A stretch of DNA of 25,319 bases from DAOSVX01 sp964440405 (GTDB taxonomy: Bacteria; Bacillota_I; Bacilli_A; RF39; UBA660): NCBI GenBank assembly GCA_964440405.1, contig CAYTSB010000009.1, positions 1 through 25,319 of the forward strand, read 5' to 3'. Made by a program: the position numbers and the translations under genes. Within the stretch, counting starts at the first letter, position 1. Each line of letters starts with the position of its first letter. Shown piece after piece: positions 22,265-25,319 of the stretch. The notes below the pieces were generated by a model. That model was not told the origin of the DNA, did not search any database, and worked only from the letters and a program-made list of their open reading frames with translations.

Positions 22265-23725
22265 ATGCCAATATCAGAAATAAATACAAGTTTAACTATA
22301 GACTATTTAAAAAGTAATAAAGAAAATTTGTATTTTGATAGAAAAAGCGCCAGAATAGAAATAAAATCTTTGGCAAATATTGTTTCATCTTTTGCAAATG
22401 CTAATGGTGGTTTAATAGTACTTGGTATAGAAAACGATGGGTTAATAACAGGGTTTAAAGGCATTGGATATGACAAACTTAATGAATTACAAAAAGTTTT
22501 TACACTAGCATATTTAAAAAATATTCCTAATCATCATATTGAGATTGTTAATGTTAAAAATAATAATAATGAAAATGATAAATTATTATTGTTTCATGTT
22601 GAGCTAAGTTCTAATAAGGTTATTAGAACAAGTAGGGATGAGGTTTATCTAAGACAGGGTGATTCATCAAATAAACTAACAGCAGAACAAATTAGATTAT
22701 TAGAATATGATAGAAATGAAGCAGTATTCGAAGATGAATTATCAAGAAGAGCGACATTAGAAGATATTGATGAAGATATAATTAATTTATATAGGGAAAA
22801 GTTAAAAACAGATAAAAACACTCGTGATTTATTAAAAGCTAGAAAATTTTTAATTTCAGAAAAAGGAAAAGAATGTTTAACTAATGCAGGAGTTTTACTC
22901 TTTACACAAGATCCTTCACTATTTTTGCCTAGTGCAAGAGTTAGAATTATTAAAATTGAAGGAACTGAAATGCAAACAGGAACTGAAATGAATGTAGTAA
23001 AAGATGTGACATTTGCTTTGCCTTTATATAAAGTTATTATGGAATCTAAAAAGTTTATTGAAACACAATTAAGAGAATTTAATCATCTAGGTCCTGATGG
23101 GAAATTTATCAAAGTTCCTGAATATCCCGAATTTGCATGGATGGAGGGACTTGTAAATGCTGTAACACATAGAGATTATTCCATTGGCGGCGAACATATA
23201 AAAATAGTATTATATGATGACAGATTAGAAATAATAAGCCCAGGTAAACTTCCGGCTCTTATAACATTGGATACTATGAAGGTTGAAAGATTTTCAAGAA
23301 ATCCACAAATATCTAGAGTATTAACTGAACTAAGCATTGTAAGAGAATTGAATGAAGGAGTAAAAAGAATTTATAAAGAAATGAAAGAATTCTTTCTTGA
23401 TGATCCAGAGTATTCAGAACCAAATGGAAGGTCGGTTAAATTAGTGTTAAAAAATAATATAATTATGAGAAGTAAGCGCAAAACCGAAACATTACTCAAA
23501 AATGATAGTCTCAATGAAAAATGGGAAGGGTTAAATTTGTTAGAGCAACAAATGATTCAAGCTATTCATGATAGAGGGAAAATGACTACTTCTGAACTCG
23601 CCGAACTAATTTCTAGAGATAGGAAAACAGTTCAAAGGAGATTAAAAAAACTTCAAGATTTGGAATTAATTACATGGATTGGAACTTCAGTTAAAGATCC
23701 AAAAAAAGTTTATGTAATAAAATAA
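22265..23725 (+). CDS. AlbA_2 (Schlafen-type) / HATPase_c_4 / HTH transcriptional regulator
   Basis: 486 aa from ATG 22265, which sits behind AGAGGTGA (22253-22260); an upstream ATG at 22250 lacks a ribosome site. The N-terminus has the AlbA_2 (divergent AAA_4, PF04326) features 'EIKSLANIVSSFANANGGLIVLGIEN' and 'VYLRQGDSS'. The centre has the HATPase_c_4 block 'EGLVNAVTHRDYS' and 'LEIISPGKLP'. The C-terminus is a winged HTH ('MTTSELAELISRDRKTVQRRL'). Proteins of this build are common accessory-region regulators, sometimes linked to antiphage or mobile elements. The gene is bracketed by two exact 33-bp repeats and the second starts at its stop codon, so it may move as a unit or regulate itself. 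Confidence 0.85.
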   Translation: MPISEINTSLTIDYLKSNKENLYFDRKSARIEIKSLANIVSSFANANGGLIVLGIENDGLITGFKGIGYDKLNELQKVFTLAYLKNIPNHHIEIVNVKNNNNENDKLLLFHVELSSNKVIRTSRDEVYLRQGDSSNKLTAEQIRLLEYDRNEAVFEDELSRRATLEDIDEDIINLYREKLKTDKNTRDLLKARKFLISEKGKECLTNAGVLLFTQDPSLFLPSARVRIIKIEGTEMQTGTEMNVVKDVTFALPLYKVIMESKKFIETQLREFNHLGPDGKFIKVPEYPEFAWMEGLVNAVTHRDYSIGGEHIKIVLYDDRLEIISPGKLPALITLDTMKVERFSRNPQISRVLTELSIVRELNEGVKRIYKEMKEFFLDDPEYSEPNGRSVKLVLKNNIIMRSKRKTETLLKNDSLNEKWEGLNLLEQQMIQAIHDRGKMTTSELAELISRDRKTVQRRLKKLQDLELITWIGTSVKDPKKVYVIK

Positions 23726-23757
23726 AATGTCGCAGTAATGTCGCACTAGTGTCGCAG
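23725..23757 (+). repeat. 33-bp direct repeat, copy 2
   Basis: Exact copy of 22155-22187 with the same three 11-bp-spaced TGTCGCA boxes, beginning on the last base of the regulator's stop codon. Sequence beyond both ends differs between the copies apart from a short AAT upstream. Confidence 0.9.
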
Positions 23758-23798
23758 TTTAAACACAATTAGCAAAAAAACTTAAAATCACATTTTAA

Positions 23799-24731
23799 CC
23801 TATCCCAGGTGGAGATGGTGCAGAAGTTATTTATGCACTTAGAAATACTGATACCTTATCAAAAAGAATAGATGCTGAATTAATAAAAGAAGGTCAGAAT
23901 ACAAGAAAATATTACCAGAGAAGATTACCAAGTAATCCAATGCTAGATTATTATTTTATTCATCGTGATACTCCAAATACAGAAGCAATAATTGTTGAAT
24001 ATGGATTTTTAGATAGTACAGGAGATGATGTGACTCAACTTAAAAACGATTGGCAAAATTATGCCGAAGCTGTAGTTAGAGCCGTTGCTGATTATAAAGG
24101 ATTGAAATATGTTCCAAAAGCTGGATCTGGATATTATGTAGTTCAAAAAGGCGATTCTTTATGGAGTATAAGTAAAAAATATGGTTTAACGGCTGATGAA
24201 CTAAAAGAAATTAATAATTTAACTTCTAATCTACTTAATGTTGGCGATGTTTTAAAAGTGACTTTAACAACTGAAACTCCAAAAGAAAATATTTATAAGG
24301 TTCAAAAAGGCGATTCTTTATATAGTATAGCCAAGAGATATGGTCTGACTGTTGATGAACTAAAAAAACTAAACAATTTAACTTCTAATACTCTAAGTAT
24401 CGGTCAGGAATTAATAATTAAAGCTACTGAACCATCATCAGTGTATACCGTTAAAGCGGGCGATACTTTATACGGAATAGCTAATAAATATAAAATAACA
24501 GTGGATAGATTAAAAGAATTAAACAATTTAACTACTAATGAACTTTATATTGGACAGCAGCTAAATGTTCCGGCAATAGATTTAGAAAATAAAATTTATA
24601 CAGTTGAAAAAGGCGATAATTTATATCGCGTCGCTCAAATGTTTAATACAACTGTTACTGAAATTCAAAAGTTGAATAATTTAGCAGGATCAACATTGTC
24701 AATAGGGCAAAAACTATTGATACCCAACTAG
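23799..24731 (+). pseudogene. 5'-truncated N-acetylmuramoyl-L-alanine amidase with four LysM domains
   Basis: Homology to Amidase_3 (PF01520) enters at about 23808 with 'GGDGAEVIYALRNTDTLSK' and continues through 'YYFIHRDTPNTEAIIVEYGF', which carries the last zinc-ligand His and catalytic Glu. An in-frame TAA stop lies just upstream at 23796-23798. The N-terminal part with the first zinc-binding His and Glu is missing, so the remaining catalytic domain should be inactive. Four LysM peptidoglycan-binding repeats follow ('GDSLWSISKKYGLT', 'GDSLYSIAKRYGLT', 'GDTLYGIANKYKIT', 'GDNLYRVAQMFNTT'). The first internal ATG (23940) has no good ribosome site. The break coincides with the end of the recombinase/regulator segment. 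It may be a permanent wreck or the 3' half of a gene interrupted by an excisable element. Confidence 0.85.
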
Positions 24732-24732
24732 T

Positions 24733-25155
24733 TTAATGTATTTTTTTACATATCCCGGGATCTGGTATATAAAAACAATGATTTTTATATTTACCTGCTA
24801 ATTCTTGGTCAAACCAAATAGGTTGGCAGTTAACTCCGGATGCCGGTGCATAAAACCATAAAGCATTAGTTGCAGGATAATAATATTCGCCATTTAAAAT
24901 CCTTTCAGCTAATCTTTTTTCTAATGTAGTAGAACTACTATAAAATAGTGAACTGTTTGTTCCAACAAATTGATTGGGTTGATAAATTGCATCAGAAACA
25001 GTATTAATATTTCTGAATGTTAAACAATCAGCTAATACTCTATTAACAACAACATTGCCAACCATCAACATTCCTAAATTACCTTCGTTTAATGCTTCTG
25101 CTCGCATTATTCTAGCCAGTAAATCCAATTCTTTAGTTGTATATTTAATTAACAT
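24733..25155 (-). CDS. SleB-like cell wall hydrolase (Hydrolase_2)
   Basis: 140 aa. 'DLLARIMRAEALNEGNLGMLMVGNVVVNRVL' contains the catalytic Glu of the SleB/CwlJ family (PF07486), followed by 'YQPNQF' and the C-terminal 'WFDQELAGKYKNHCFY' of that fold. The protein is just the catalytic domain, with no signal peptide, as in CwlJ-type members. The ribosome site AGGTGA precedes the ATG by 8 nt. It converges on the amidase remnant, 1 nt between the stops, so both peptidoglycan genes probably formed an older chromosomal neighbourhood. Confidence 0.85.
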   Translation of the reverse strand: MLIKYTTKELDLLARIMRAEALNEGNLGMLMVGNVVVNRVLADCLTFRNINTVSDAIYQPNQFVGTNSSLFYSSSTTLEKRLAERILNGEYYYPATNALWFYAPASGVNCQPIWFDQELAGKYKNHCFYIPDPGICKKIH

Positions 25156-25176
25156 AAATTCACTTCACCTAATAAG

Positions 25177-25182
25177 ATTATA
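25177..25182 (-). promoter_or_regulatory. -10 of the SleB-like hydrolase gene
   Basis: Reverse-strand TATAAT about 20 nt before the ATG; the -35 position (TCAAGA) is weak and overlaps the -35 of the divergent tRNA promoter. Confidence 0.45.
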
Positions 25183-25201
25183 TGTTATTAAAATATATTT
25201 C

Positions 25202-25230
25202 TTGAATAAATTAGTTAAAAATGCTAAAAT
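25202..25230 (+). promoter_or_regulatory. Promoter of tRNA-Trp
   Basis: TTGAAT (25202-25207), 17-bp spacer, and extended -10 TGCTAAAAT (25222-25230). Transcription would begin about 5 nt before the mature tRNA. Confidence 0.65.
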
Positions 25231-25241
25231 TAATGTGTTCC

Positions 25242-25315
25242 AGAGGCGTGGTATAATGGTAGCATAGGAGTCTCCAAAACTTTTGATGGGAGTTCGATTC
25301 TCTCCGCCTCTGCCA
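25242..25315 (+). tRNA. tRNA-Trp (CCA anticodon)
   Basis: 74 nt including an encoded CCA end. The acceptor stem AGAGGCG pairs with CGCCTCT (25305-25311); the anticodon loop reads CTCCAAA with anticodon CCA at 25273-25275; the T arm GGGAGTTCGATTCTCTC is standard. The D stem has one apparent A-C mismatch. It reads UGG only, in keeping with the standard code. Confidence 0.93.
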
Positions 25316-25319
25316 AATG

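Noticed and set aside
22155..23757. CRISPR array
   Set aside because: Only two copies of the 33-bp unit, 1.5 kb apart with a gene between them; the internal TGTCGCA boxes are 11 bp apart, too close for spacers. No cas genes.
25055..25267. 70-aa + strand reading frame across the hydrolase start and tRNA-Trp
   Set aside because: It runs antisense through the SleB-like gene and into the tRNA, with no ribosome site.

Overview
The window is AT-rich, has short spacers and is densely coding. It uses TAA and TAG stops, plus one TGA in an ATGA stop/start overlap at 15120-15123. The Trp tRNA has a CCA anticodon, so the standard code fits better than the UGA=Trp code. Gene families (SipW-type signal peptides, LysM amidase, SleB-like hydrolase, large serine recombinase) point to an uncultured low-GC Bacilli or Mollicutes-like (RF39-type) lineage. 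That assignment is inferred from composition and families, not from a marker gene.

Region 1 (1-5218) is a tandem array of four related secreted proteins with TYAWF-type signal ends. They share blocks ending in an 'EGQDID' strand and have two cysteine-bounded loops that vary in length between copies. Two carry a C-terminal DUF5011-like Ig domain. Region 2 (5238-6993) holds a 50-aa acidic protein and a 536-aa helical cytosolic protein downstream of the fourth paralogue.

Region 3 (7114-12295) encodes a giant surface protein with GLUG-like and Ig-like repeats and two smaller SipW-type secreted proteins. Region 4 (12373-19599) is the most unusual part: a signal-peptidase homologue without catalytic residues, an intact SipW-like peptidase fused to a ~500-aa cytosolic region, a membrane-anchored McrB-like AAA+ ATPase, a DUF2357 (McrC-associated) protein without a visible nuclease, a second intact SipW-like peptidase, and another predicted substrate. 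A further substrate (19689-20318) faces it across a bidirectional terminator.

Region 5 (20462-24731) is mobile-element-like: a 29-aa ORF coupled to a large serine recombinase, an AlbA_2/HATPase/HTH regulator flanked by two exact 33-bp repeats (each three TGTCGCA boxes spaced 11 bp), and an amidase that has lost its N-terminal half exactly where the inserted DNA ends. The window closes with a convergent SleB-like hydrolase and tRNA-Trp.

Working model (inference): regions 1-4 form one surface-fibre/adhesin system in which dedicated SipW peptidases process at least seven substrates, and an McrB/DUF2357 pair has been recruited to the membrane for assembly, quality control or regulation rather than DNA restriction. 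It may be carried on, or lie next to, an element inserted in the amidase gene.
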